Positions 34,123 to 42,577 of a stretch of 64,000 nt of DNA are shown here, piece after piece. Made by a program: the position numbers and the translations under genes. The notes below the pieces were generated by a model, which saw only the letters and a list, made by a program, of their open reading frames with translations, searched no databases and was not told the origin of the DNA. Source of the stretch: Helicobacteraceae bacterium. Lineage in GTDB: Bacteria; Campylobacterota; Campylobacteria; Campylobacterales; Sulfurimonadaceae. The stretch covers positions 1 to 64,000 of the forward strand of contig JALWGC010000013.1 of NCBI GenBank assembly GCA_027038835.1, written 5' to 3'. How positions within the stretch are numbered: position 1 is the first letter of the stretch; the number at the start of each line of letters is the position of its first letter.

Positions 34123-35408
34123 TTCAAGCTCTTTTGGAGAAGTTTCGCCGTTTTATAAATGGCATCGGTAAGCGCCCTCAACTCTTCTTCCTCTATGATA
34201 AACGGCGGCATGATATAGATGAGGTTCATAAACGGCCGTACCCACACGCCGTTTTCCAAAAAGCTCTGTGTCGCCGTTTTCATATCGACTCTGTGCGTTA
34301 GCTCTACAACCCCTATAGCTCCAAGGGTTCGCACCTCTTTGACGTTTGGAAGTGCTTCACATTTTGCAAGCTCGGTTTTTAGCTGGTTTTGTATCTTTTC
34401 TATCTTTGCAAAAGGTGGGTTTTGCATCAACAGTTCCAAGCTTGCGTTGGCTACGCTACAAGCAAGCGGATTTGCCATAAATGTAGGTCCATGCATCAAG
34501 ACATTGCCGTTTTGTTCGATCATTTGGGCTACCTTTTGGTTCGTAACCGTCGCGCCAAGGGTCATATACCCTCCCGTTATCGCCTTGCCAAGGGTGATGA
34601 TATCGGGCACGACCCCCGCGTGCTCGTAAGCGAACATCCTGCCGGTTCTTCCAAACCCCGTAGCTATCTCGTCAAAAATCAAAAGGGTATCGTAACGATT
34701 TGCAAGCTCCCTTAAACCTTGTAAAAAAACGGGAGAGTAAAACCGCATCCCACCGGCACCTTGCACGACGGGCTCGATGATGATAGCGGCTATCTCGTTT
34801 GCGTGTTCTTGCAAAATCGCTTCTACCGCTTCTAAATCTTTCGTAGCGTCGTTGCTTGTAAACTCGCTTTTAGGGGCTGGAGCGAAAAAGTTCTTGTGCA
34901 AAACATCGCTAAAGAGCGAGTGCATCCCCGTTACCGGATCGCACACCGACATCGCCCCGAACGTATCGCCATGATATCCTCGCTCGAAGCTTAAAAACTT
35001 CGATTTTTCCTTTTTTCCCCGCTCCACTTGGTACTGCAGCGCCATTTTAAGTGCCACCTCGACACTGACCGAACCGGAATCGGCAAAAAATACATACTCA
35101 AAACTATCATCAAGGAGTGTGAGCAGTTTTTTTGTCAGCTCTATGGCACTCTCATGGGTCAGCCCTCCAAACATTACATGGCTCATTTTCTCCATCTGAT
35201 TGCGAAGCGCTTCGTTGAGTCTTGGATGGTTGTAGCCGTGTATCACCGACCACCAAGAACTCATCCCGTCAATCACCATTTTTCCTTCTTCAAGCTCCAA
35301 GTACACCCCTTTGGCACTTTTGACAAGGGGGTGTTTATAGGGGTGCAAAACGCTTTCGTATGGGTGCCAGATATGGGTTTGGTCTATTTGTGTATCAGTT
35401 TTAAGCAT
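34119..35408 (-). CDS. bioA: adenosylmethionine-8-amino-7-oxononanoate aminotransferase
   Basis: The 429-residue class III PLP enzyme makes 7,8-diaminopelargonate in biotin synthesis, using S-adenosylmethionine as amino donor. Diagnostic segments are IWHPYESVLHPY, DGMSSWWSVIHGYNHP and the PLP lysine in TLGKAITGGYMTLGA. It starts inside the end of the YoeB-type toxin gene (8-bp overlap) and is coupled to the GNAT gene, so it heads the polyamine operon. Other bio genes are not nearby. Confidence 0.95.
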   Translation of the reverse strand: MLKTDTQIDQTHIWHPYESVLHPYKHPLVKSAKGVYLELEEGKMVIDGMSSWWSVIHGYNHPRLNEALRNQMEKMSHVMFGGLTHESAIELTKKLLTLLDDSFEYVFFADSGSVSVEVALKMALQYQVERGKKEKSKFLSFERGYHGDTFGAMSVCDPVTGMHSLFSDVLHKNFFAPAPKSEFTSNDATKDLEAVEAILQEHANEIAAIIIEPVVQGAGGMRFYSPVFLQGLRELANRYDTLLIFDEIATGFGRTGRMFAYEHAGVVPDIITLGKAITGGYMTLGATVTNQKVAQMIEQNGNVLMHGPTFMANPLACSVANASLELLMQNPPFAKIEKIQNQLKTELAKCEALPNVKEVRTLGAIGVVELTHRVDMKTATQSFLENGVWVRPFMNLIYIMPPFIIEEEELRALTDAIYKTAKLLQKSLK

Positions 35409-35661
35409 AATGCGTCCACATTCTATAAATTTTTATAAGCTTTTCTTTTTCAAAAACCTCATATACAAGTCGGTGTTGTTTGTTTATTCTTCTTGAGATT
35501 TTTCCTTTTAAAGTTCCACTTAAATATTCATATTTTGGAGGATAAGCAAACGGGTCATTTTCTATAAGGTCTAAAAGTTCGTTTACCTTCCCTTTTAAGC
35601 CACTTGAAGAGATATTTTTTGCATCTTTTTTTGCTTGTGGCGAGAAAAACAGTTTGTACAT
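35401..35661 (-). CDS. YoeB/Txe-family mRNA interferase toxin
   Basis: The 86-residue protein has the RelE/YoeB fold signature: SPQAKKDAKNI, NELLDLIENDPF, LKGKISRRINKQHRLVYEV and the terminal WTHYA. The His-Tyr pair and the Arg in SRRI correspond to YoeB catalytic residues. YoeB toxins bind the ribosome and cut mRNA. The antitoxin gene is 1 bp upstream. Its stop overlaps the bioA start, tying the pair to the operon. Confidence 0.88.
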   Translation of the reverse strand: MYKLFFSPQAKKDAKNISSSGLKGKVNELLDLIENDPFAYPPKYEYLSGTLKGKISRRINKQHRLVYEVFEKEKLIKIYRMWTHYA

Positions 35662-35662
35662 C

Positions 35663-35878
35663 TTACCACTCTAATTCATCTCTGGTTATATAGTTTTCAA
35701 TCGGTTCATTAGATGCTTTGATTATACTCTCTTCCATACCTTTTATACTTTTTAGATATTCATCATCGCTTTTATAGATGGTTCTATCTAAAATCTCAAC
35801 TTCGTTTTTAAAATGGTTTAGCAACCACAAGATTTTTTCACTTGTGCTATCCTCTACCTTCAATGTTATAGTTTGCAT
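35663..35878 (-). CDS. antitoxin of the YoeB-type pair
   Basis: The 71-residue protein begins MQTITLKVEDSTSEKILWLL, a ribbon-helix-helix-like or Phd-like N-terminus, followed by an acidic helical tail (KSIKGMEESIIKA, ITRDELEW) suited to wrapping the toxin. The family is not identified with certainty, but its size and position 1 bp upstream of a YoeB toxin make the role likely. Autoregulation at the promoter at 35941 is expected for such pairs. Confidence 0.75.
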   Translation of the reverse strand: MQTITLKVEDSTSEKILWLLNHFKNEVEILDRTIYKSDDEYLKSIKGMEESIIKASNEPIENYITRDELEW

Positions 35879-35940
35879 ACATATCCCCCTTCTTTAGATT
35901 TGATTACAAGGTACTTCTAAAAACCCTAAATTATCTCAGT

Positions 35941-35946
35941 ATTATA
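35941..35946 (-). promoter_or_regulatory. -10 box of the toxin-antitoxin pair
   Basis: TATAAT (TTGCTATAATACTG, extended -10) on the minus strand, about 62 bases upstream of the antitoxin ATG. It may also serve bioA and the polyamine genes, since no other promoter stands out before bioA. Confidence 0.55.
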
Positions 35947-36024
35947 GCAAAATGGTTATTCGAAGCACGACTTTACGCCCATTTTCGGTAGCTTCAAGAA
36001 TCTTCAGCAAAAAAACGCATAAAA

Positions 36025-36369
36025 TCACCTAACCTTGTTATAATGAGAATAGCTAAGTGTAAATTCGCTAAACACTGTCTGACGATTTTCAAAAGCAAGA
36101 TAAAACTGCCTCATATTTTTAAGATTTACTACCGAAAAACCTTTTCCAAACTCTTTTGTTAGCTCATCAGATAGATTTTTTAAAAGATTTTTTCCATACT
36201 CGGCTCTATTTTGTTTTTGTTGCACTTCGTTATAGATTTTTTCACCAATCCCCCAATACAAAAGCACTCTTTGAAAATCAACAGCTTTTATCGCTTTTGT
36301 TTTAGCTGTTTCTATTAAGCTCTTTATCTCATTGTAAAGGCTTGTTGCTTCTAACATTACTTTCCTCAT
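36025..36369 (-). pseudogene. truncated DUF1016 (YhcG-type) nuclease gene, N-terminal part only
   Basis: The 114-codon frame encodes the DUF1016 N-terminal winged-helix domain (LLYWGIGEKIYNEVQQKQNRAEYG, LSYSHYNKVR at the end). Full-length YhcG-type proteins are about three times longer with a C-terminal PD-(D/E)XK nuclease, which is missing; the frame stops just after the SYSHY motif. The region downstream shows no continuation. Loss by deletion next to a toxin-antitoxin pair suggests accessory turnover between alr and bioA. Expression of the short protein as a DNA-binding fragment cannot be excluded. Confidence 0.7.
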
Positions 36370-36414
36370 CGAAAACTTTTAAAAATTATACCGCATTTTT
36401 TGTACTAAGATTGG

Positions 36415-36420
36415 TATAAT
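36415..36420 (+). promoter_or_regulatory. extended -10 box of alr, giving a probable leaderless mRNA
   Basis: TGG-TATAAT ends six bases before the alr ATG at 36427, so transcription should begin at or next to the A of the start codon. No ribosome binding site is possible in that arrangement. Confidence 0.6.
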
Positions 36421-36426
36421 TGCACT

Positions 36427-37443
36427 ATGGCATTTATACAACTAAACAAACAAAACTTTTTTCACAATCTTACGCTCATTTCCCAAAAAGCCGGCGGGAA
36501 AGAGAAAGTGGCACTTGTTCTCAAAGACAACGCTTACGGGCATGGGCTTATGGAGATGGCACATCTTGCCAAGGAATTCGGCATCAAAAAAGCGGTGGTG
36601 CAGTTAGAGAGCGAAGCAAGGGCGATAGAGCCTTTTTTTGATTATATCCTCGTTTTAGCCGACATACCCAAGCAACCAAGCGACATGATTCGCTACACGA
36701 TAAACACCCTTGAAAATATAGAAAATTTTCCAAAAAACACGAAGGTAGAACTAAAAGTCGATACCGGCATGCATAGAAACGGGATCGACGAAAGGGAACT
36801 CGAAGAAGCGTTTTGGCGCATTGTGCGACAAGGTCTCGAGCTTGAAGCGGTGTTTTCCCACCACAGAAGTGCGGATGAGCTCACAAGCGAGTGGTTTTGG
36901 CAAGAAGAAAACTTCAAACGCATTGTCGAAAAAGTAAAAGCGCTTGCAAAAAAACACGACATCCCGCCCCTTCGCTTTCATATCGACAATTCCGCTTCGC
37001 TGTTTCGACGAAGCCGGCTTACTTACGATATGGTGCGCGTAGGGATAGCCGCGTATGGATGTTTGGAGATGGCAAAAGGGCTGCATACCCCGCCGCTCAA
37101 ACCGGTTTTAAGCCTGCATGCAAACAAAATCGCGAGGAAAAAACTCCAAAAAGGCTCGCGAATCGGGTATGGAGGGACACACACCCTCAAAAACGATGCA
37201 ATCGTCTCGACATACGACGTCGGCTATGGCGACGGGCTTTTTAGAAGTCTCTCGAACGACTACGAAACACCGCAAAAACAAAAATTGCTCGGGCGTATCT
37301 CGATGGACAACGCGACCTTTTTGACCCAAGAGGATACAATCACGGTATTTGACGATGCCAAGGAGGTCGCACGACAACTCCAAACCATCCCCTACGAAAT
37401 ACTCACTTCACTCACTCCTACACTTCAAAGAGTGGTCGTTTAA
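36427..37443 (+). CDS. alr: alanine racemase
   Basis: The 338-residue PLP enzyme interconverts L- and D-alanine for peptidoglycan. The PLP lysine is in LVLKDNAYGHG and the catalytic tyrosine in GYGGTHTLK; GRISMDNATF and VGYGDGL are also family motifs. It is slightly short for the family, as in other Campylobacterota. The -10 box is only six bases from the ATG, suggesting a leaderless message. Its stop shares TTAA with the convergent gene. Confidence 0.95.
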   Translation: MAFIQLNKQNFFHNLTLISQKAGGKEKVALVLKDNAYGHGLMEMAHLAKEFGIKKAVVQLESEARAIEPFFDYILVLADIPKQPSDMIRYTINTLENIENFPKNTKVELKVDTGMHRNGIDERELEEAFWRIVRQGLELEAVFSHHRSADELTSEWFWQEENFKRIVEKVKALAKKHDIPPLRFHIDNSASLFRRSRLTYDMVRVGIAAYGCLEMAKGLHTPPLKPVLSLHANKIARKKLQKGSRIGYGGTHTLKNDAIVSTYDVGYGDGLFRSLSNDYETPQKQKLLGRISMDNATFLTQEDTITVFDDAKEVARQLQTIPYEILTSLTPTLQRVVV

Positions 37444-37832
37444 GTCGGTATTTTCACTATCGCTCCGGGGTAGATGACACCGTCTATCCCCTCTTTTGCG
37501 AACCTTTCTATTTGCCCGTCGTTCTCGATATGCACCAAAACTTTCGCATCGAGCAGATACTCCTGCGCCAAACTCTGCACCTCTTTCGCCGCAATCTCAT
37601 CTACGACCAAATATTTCGCTCCCAATGCAGCTGCATACACAGCCTCGGTGATGCTTGCAACTTCCAAAGCGAAACTTACCGAGTTGGATTGAAGATACTC
37701 GATAATATCGAGATTCTCTTCAGCGAATTCAAGATAGATGGTCGAACCTGACGGCGTTTTGAGTACCGCTTCGATATCGCTCACATGATAGAAGCTTTCG
37801 CTTTTTATAAATCTATGCCCAAACAGCAACAT
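37440..37832 (-). CDS. conserved protein of unknown function, TIM-barrel-like fragment
   Basis: The 130-residue soluble protein has alternating strand/helix units (FALEVASITEAVYAAALGAK, YLVVDEIAAKEVQSLAQEYL, VLVHIENDGQIERFAKEGID) resembling half of a beta/alpha barrel. I know no function. It lies 2 bp downstream of the zinc-ribbon membrane protein gene and is likely co-transcribed with it and rsmG. Confidence 0.7.
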   Translation of the reverse strand: MLLFGHRFIKSESFYHVSDIEAVLKTPSGSTIYLEFAEENLDIIEYLQSNSVSFALEVASITEAVYAAALGAKYLVVDEIAAKEVQSLAQEYLLDAKVLVHIENDGQIERFAKEGIDGVIYPGAIVKIPT

Positions 37833-37834
37833 CG

Positions 37835-38062
37835 CTACCCCCTAAGACACTCTTTGGAGCAGTAGTATTTGCCGTTACTCACTATCGCTTCGTCTATCTC
37901 GACAAAAACGCCGCATTTGGCACACTCGACTAGATCTTCCACCTCTTCATCCCCTTTTTTCGAGCTCTCTTCGTTTCTCGATTTCTCAAGCGGAGCGCTT
38001 TTTTTGATAAACGCATAGTACACGAACGCTATAACCCCGATTACAAGCAACCATTTAATCAT
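37835..38062 (-). CDS. membrane-anchored zinc-ribbon-like protein, PP0621 family
   Basis: The 75-residue protein has one N-terminal membrane helix (MIKWLLVIGVIAFVYYAFI), a charged linker and a C-terminal CAKCG / YYCSKEC four-cysteine metal site. This matches the small PP0621-type family, whose role is unknown. It overlaps rsmG by 4 bp. Confidence 0.78.
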   Translation of the reverse strand: MIKWLLVIGVIAFVYYAFIKKSAPLEKSRNEESSKKGDEEVEDLVECAKCGVFVEIDEAIVSNGKYYCSKECLRG

Positions 38063-38652
38063 GTGGACTCTTTTAGTGAATTGTCTATCAAAAGATAGTG
38101 TCTGTTGTTCGCCATTATAACTTTATGAGGTAAATTTCCATCCACTTCATCGAAAACCTTCTCCCCTTTGTAAAAAAGAAGTTTTGTATTTTCATCACGA
38201 AGTTTTTCACTAATTTGAAGCAATAAGGAAGTATCGGTAACGGCGCGAGAGGTGATAAGCTCGAAAATCTGCGGCGGCAACTCCTCTGCTCTTTTACGCT
38301 CCACTTTGACGTTTGTAAGGTGTAGTTTCGCTTTGACGAACTGCAAAAAACTCGCCCTTTTGCTCAAAGGTTCTGCAAGCGTCACTTGGGTCTGCGGCAA
38401 TGCCATAGCAAGCACAAGCCCCGGAAAACCTGCCCCCGTACCTATATCGAGAAGCGTTTTAGGCGCTGAGATGAAACTAAGCGGGTAGATAGCGTCGAAA
38501 ATGAAGCTATCGAGCGTTTTTTCATCTTTCGCACCCGTTAGGTTGTGGATACGATTCCATTTCGTCAGTTCCGATTTGAAAGTTTCGATTTTTGCAAAAA
38601 ACCCTTCTCCAACCGGCACGGCATTTTTTTCTACGGCGTTTTTTATGTTCAT
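38059..38652 (-). CDS. rsmG: 16S rRNA (guanine527-N7)-methyltransferase
   Basis: The 197-residue RsmG/GidB methylates G527 of 16S rRNA. The SAM-binding motif is TLLDIGTGAGFPGLVLA and ELITSRAVTD is also diagnostic. The frame runs up to 38748 inside the GGDEF-EAL gene, but the ATG at 38652, sharing ATGA with that gene's stop, is the natural start. Confidence 0.94.
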   Translation of the reverse strand: MNIKNAVEKNAVPVGEGFFAKIETFKSELTKWNRIHNLTGAKDEKTLDSFIFDAIYPLSFISAPKTLLDIGTGAGFPGLVLAMALPQTQVTLAEPLSKRASFLQFVKAKLHLTNVKVERKRAEELPPQIFELITSRAVTDTSLLLQISEKLRDENTKLLFYKGEKVFDEVDGNLPHKVIMANNRHYLLIDNSLKEST

Positions 38653-40739
38653 TTGCGTTCCAAGCTTGTCATATATTCTCCAAAAACATGTGCATCTACG
38701 GGCTTGGAGTAGTAATACCCCTGCATCATGTAACACCCCATCGAACACAAAAGCTCCTCATGCTCTTTGGACTCCACCCCCTCGGCGATAATCTCGAAAC
38801 GCAAACTTAGTGCAAGCACGAGAATCGTTTTGACGATCTCTTGACTCTCGACCTCATCTACCAAATCGAGAATGAAACTTTTATCTATCTTGATAAGATG
38901 CAAAGGGAGTTTTTTCAAATACGCCAAAGAGGAATACCCGGTCCCAAAATCATCCATCGCTATCTTGATACCGCTTTGGCGCAAACGCTCCAACATGGCG
39001 ATAGAGCGTTTTGGGTCGTGCATCAAGTCGCTTTCGGTCAGTTCCAGTTCGAGTTTGCTCAAATCGAATCCAACCTCTTTGGAAAAATCCAAAATATACT
39101 CCAAGAAATCCTCTTGAAGTAGCTGTTTGGTCGCAAGATTGAGAGAAAGCTTCGGTATAACCACCCCTTTTTTGTTCCAATAAAGGAAATGTTTGATCGC
39201 TTTTTCCATCACGATTCTGTCTATCTGGGTTATCAGCCCCACTTCTTGTGCAAAAGGGATGAACGAATCGGGATAGACGATCGTGTCGTTCCCTCTCCTC
39301 CAACGCACAAGCGCTTCGACTCCGACAAGCTTTTTTCCTCTGGCGTCAATTTGCGGTTGAAAGTACACATCGAACCCTTTGTTCTCTATGGCTCGTCTGA
39401 GATCATGCTCGAGCGAAATACGCTCTTGAGCGAGCTTGGTCATCTGTTTGTCGTAAAAACAAAAGCCGTCTTTCCCTTTACGTTTCGCATCGTACATTGC
39501 CGTATCGGCAAACTTGACAAGCTCGGCGACATCTTCGGTATCGTCTGGAAAAATACTGATACCGATACTACATGAAAGGAAAAACTCCTTTTGTGCAAGC
39601 AAGAACGGCTCTCGGATAACATCGTGGATTTTTTGCGCTACTTTTTGAGCGTTTTTCGGCTTTTTGACATCTCTTAATATGATGGTGAACTCGTCTCCGC
39701 CAAGACGTGCGAACATATCGATCGCTCTAAGTGCACGTTTTATCCGTTTTGCCGTCTCCACAAGCACTTCGTCTCCAAACTGGTGCCCAAGGGTGTCGTT
39801 TATCTCTTTGAAGCGGTCAAGGTCTATAAGCAACAACGCAAAGCGCGTTTTATTGCGGCGAGAATAGATAACCTCCTCTTTGAGGCGCTCTTCGAAATAG
39901 ATACGATTTGGCAGGTTGGTCAAAGCGTCGTGATAGGCTTGGTAGTAGAGCTCGTCTTCAAGCCGTTGCAGTTCGCTAATATCGCTATCAAACAGCAAAT
40001 ACGCGTCTTTTTCATTGTAAACGATTTTTTGGAGATTCGTTTGTACCGGGTACTCTTCCCCGTCTTTGGTTTTATGGATGGTTCTATTAATCGCAAGTTC
40101 CCTTTTTAGCACCCTCGCTTCTATCTCTTTTGCCTGTTTGAAAGTCAAATAGGGATTGATATCGAAAATATCCATTTTTTGGAATTCCTCTTTCGAATAT
40201 CCCGTTCTTTTGACTGCACCTTCATTGACATAAAGAAAACGGAAGTCTTTATCTATGATGTAGATTTCTTGAAAAGAACGCTCTATAATCTCCAAAAGTT
40301 CTTGCGAAGAGCGCTTTATGCGCATATATTCGGTAATATCCTGCGTCGTCCCGATAAGCTTTGAAGGTTCTCCCTTCTCGTTTGTTATCACTTGAGCGTT
40401 TATGAGTATGTCGAGTATTTCGCCGTCATTTCGCCGAACACGCCCTTTGAAGGTGATCGCTTTTTGCGACCTTATCCCCTCTTGCATCTTTGTTTTGGCT
40501 TCTTGATGGTACTGAGGAAGGAGGTGTTTGAAAAAAAGCTCGAGTGTAGGCGTAACGGAATAAGGCTCATAACCGTATATCTCATAACTGCGCCGCGACC
40601 AAAGAGACCTGTTCGTTTTCAAATCGACCTCCCAGCTTCCAAGGTTGGAAACGTTCTCGAGCCGATGCCAAGCGTTTTCACGCGCTTTGAGTTTCTTTAG
40701 CGCAATCTCGGGGGTATCGTTCGCTACATCGATAGGCAT
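38649..40739 (-). CDS. PAS-PAS-GGDEF-EAL protein (cyclic-di-GMP turnover)
   Basis: The 696-residue soluble protein has two PAS domains (about 15-140 and 145-265), a GGDEF domain (about 270-430, active-site ARLGGDEFTI intact) and an EAL domain (about 440-690, VEALVRWRR intact with NLATKQLL and DDFGTGYSSLAYLKKLPL). Both diguanylate cyclase and phosphodiesterase activities could be retained. No membrane segment is seen. The PAS ligand is unknown. The ribosome site is AAGGTG. Confidence 0.93.
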   Translation of the reverse strand: MPIDVANDTPEIALKKLKARENAWHRLENVSNLGSWEVDLKTNRSLWSRRSYEIYGYEPYSVTPTLELFFKHLLPQYHQEAKTKMQEGIRSQKAITFKGRVRRNDGEILDILINAQVITNEKGEPSKLIGTTQDITEYMRIKRSSQELLEIIERSFQEIYIIDKDFRFLYVNEGAVKRTGYSKEEFQKMDIFDINPYLTFKQAKEIEARVLKRELAINRTIHKTKDGEEYPVQTNLQKIVYNEKDAYLLFDSDISELQRLEDELYYQAYHDALTNLPNRIYFEERLKEEVIYSRRNKTRFALLLIDLDRFKEINDTLGHQFGDEVLVETAKRIKRALRAIDMFARLGGDEFTIILRDVKKPKNAQKVAQKIHDVIREPFLLAQKEFFLSCSIGISIFPDDTEDVAELVKFADTAMYDAKRKGKDGFCFYDKQMTKLAQERISLEHDLRRAIENKGFDVYFQPQIDARGKKLVGVEALVRWRRGNDTIVYPDSFIPFAQEVGLITQIDRIVMEKAIKHFLYWNKKGVVIPKLSLNLATKQLLQEDFLEYILDFSKEVGFDLSKLELELTESDLMHDPKRSIAMLERLRQSGIKIAMDDFGTGYSSLAYLKKLPLHLIKIDKSFILDLVDEVESQEIVKTILVLALSLRFEIIAEGVESKEHEELLCSMGCYMMQGYYYSKPVDAHVFGEYMTSLERK

Positions 40740-40804
40740 GGTGCACCTTTTCTTTTCTTCATAGCCGTTTTTACATACCTACCGAAAAACAACTTTCACA
40801 GAAA

Positions 40805-41368
40805 CTATCTAAAAAGTTTTTTCATAGCGGTGAAGAACATTTTGAAAATCCCTTTGTTCCCGACAATTTCGTTTATGAAATCGTCATACGTTTTTCCCTG
40901 CTCTTCCAAAAATCCTTTGAGGTAGGCTTCACTTCCCTCTATGCCACTATTTTTCTCAATCTCTACAAGTTTTTTGTATATCGGTTCTATCGCTTCGACG
41001 GCACTTTTTGGAGCGGCTTTTCGAAATGCCGTATAACCAATAGGTTCGTTGGTTAACGGGTCCATTTTCGCTTCGAAATCGGTAACCACCCAGTAGTAAC
41101 TTCCGTCTTTTGCCAAGTTTTTCACCACGGCGATAAAGTTTTCCCCTTTTTTTATGCGGTCCCACATAAGTTTAAAAGCGATTTTCGGCATATCCGGATG
41201 GCGGATGATGTTGTGAGGCTGCCCTATCAATTCAGCTTCGGTATATCCCGATATCTCGACGAAGTAGTCGTTTCCGTATGTGATGACCCCTTTGGGGTCC
41301 GTTTTGGACACTATGTAGCGCTTAGGGTCGAGCACTCTTTCTCTGTTTAGCGGTTTAGGCCTTTTCAT
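40805..41368 (-). CDS. PAS-domain protein, Aer/CetB-like energy-taxis sensor
   Basis: The 187-residue protein has one PAS domain (about 18-125) of the Aer type: YFVEISGYTEAELIGQPHNI, RHPDMPKIAFKLMWDRIKKG and YYWVVTDFEAK are the FAD-pocket region. A short helical tail without a membrane segment follows. Campylobacter CetB is similar and works with CetA in energy taxis. No cetA-like gene is adjacent. Binding of FAD is inferred. GAGGTG serves as ribosome site. Confidence 0.82.
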   Translation of the reverse strand: MKRPKPLNRERVLDPKRYIVSKTDPKGVITYGNDYFVEISGYTEAELIGQPHNIIRHPDMPKIAFKLMWDRIKKGENFIAVVKNLAKDGSYYWVVTDFEAKMDPLTNEPIGYTAFRKAAPKSAVEAIEPIYKKLVEIEKNSGIEGSEAYLKGFLEEQGKTYDDFINEIVGNKGIFKMFFTAMKKLFR

Positions 41369-41496
41369 ATTTTCACCTCTTTTTTACACTTTTCCAAGTT
41401 GTGATGACAAATTGTACCGAAATTTTGCTACAATTTAGATGAAACTTCGTTGCTAACGAAAAAAAATTATCATTTAAACCGATAATGGGAGAAAAT

Positions 41497-41943
41497 ATGA
41501 GCCTAAAATCGCAATGCCTAAACTACCTTGAAGATATACTCCATGAACACGATGCCCTCTTGATGTCGATAGATGTTTTAGTGCGTACGGCAAACCCCGA
41601 CGAGACGAAAGTCAACCAAGACCCAAGTGATTGCGCATACCATAAATGGATGCTTTCGCAGGATAAAAGAGTCATAACAAAACGTGTCGGGTTGCAACCT
41701 ATGGAAAAACTCGAAAAAATCCACAAAGAGTGGCACGCGACTTACAAAAAAATCATAGATATCTTCTACCCGGAGAAAAAAAGTTTTTTGCAAAAAATAG
41801 CCCATTTAGGGCCAAGCCCTCAAGAGCTCGATCGAGCTAAAAGCTATCTGTTCGATTTACAAACACTCACAAAAGAGCTCGATAATACTCTGACACTCGT
41901 AAAAAGGAGAGTGACCGCACTGAGCGAGTCGAAATTCGACTAA
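41497..41943 (+). CDS. stand-alone CZB-like (zinc-binding) protein
   Basis: The 148-residue protein resembles a chemoreceptor zinc-binding (CZB) domain without a receptor. Possible zinc ligands follow the CZB order: His in LHEHDALL, Cys in DPSDCAYHKWMLS, and His in LEKIHKEWHATY. A second helical hairpin completes it. The first ATG at 41485 is part of the GGGAG ribosome site, so the ATG at 41497 was chosen. It is divergent from the PAS sensor gene and may act in the same signalling context. Function inferred only from fold. Confidence 0.65.
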   Translation: MSLKSQCLNYLEDILHEHDALLMSIDVLVRTANPDETKVNQDPSDCAYHKWMLSQDKRVITKRVGLQPMEKLEKIHKEWHATYKKIIDIFYPEKKSFLQKIAHLGPSPQELDRAKSYLFDLQTLTKELDNTLTLVKRRVTALSESKFD

Positions 41944-41947
41944 AGGT

Positions 41948-42520
41948 TCACTCCTCCCCCAGCAAATGCCCCATCTTCTCCTTTTTCGTTTTCAGATACT
42001 CTTCGTTATATTTGTTCGCTTCTATGACGATGGGGATACGCTCTACTATCTCGATATCGCTGATAGCGTTGATTTTTTCGGGATTGTTCGTTAGCAGTTT
42101 GATTTTTCGTATGCCGAAATGATGCAAAACGAAAGTGACTATCTCATAACTTCGTTCATCGGCTCTAAACCCGAGCTGATGGTTCGCTTCGATCGTATCG
42201 AACCCTTTGTCTTGGAGTGCGTACGCGTTGATTTTGTTAAGCAACCCTATGTTTCTTCCCTCTTGACGCAGGTATATCACCATACCGTTTGTTTTTTCAG
42301 CCATTTCAAGCGCATACTCGAGCTGGTCGCGGCAATCGCATTTCAAACTGCCTATCGCATCGCCGGTGAGACACTCGCTATGAACACGAACGACGGGAAC
42401 TTCATTCAAGGGCTCTTTATAGATCACAAGATGCTCTTTACACCCCTCTTTGAACGCTTTTACTTTGAACTGCCCGAAACGGGACGGAAGATTCGCGATC
42501 TGGGAAATCTGTATATCCAT
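41948..42520 (-). CDS. ribA: GTP cyclohydrolase II
   Basis: The 190-residue enzyme opens GTP as the first step of riboflavin synthesis. The zinc cysteines are in SECLTGDAIGSLKCDC, and YLRQEGRNIGL is the catalytic motif. It stands alone, without the RibB half found in fusions. The lumazine synthase gene ribH is at 54003 in this window. Confidence 0.96.
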   Translation of the reverse strand: MDIQISQIANLPSRFGQFKVKAFKEGCKEHLVIYKEPLNEVPVVRVHSECLTGDAIGSLKCDCRDQLEYALEMAEKTNGMVIYLRQEGRNIGLLNKINAYALQDKGFDTIEANHQLGFRADERSYEIVTFVLHHFGIRKIKLLTNNPEKINAISDIEIVERIPIVIEANKYNEEYLKTKKEKMGHLLGEE

Positions 42521-42577
42521 TTGCTTACTTTAGGTTAAAATTTTAGTCGAATTATATCCAAAAAAAGGTATCACCAA

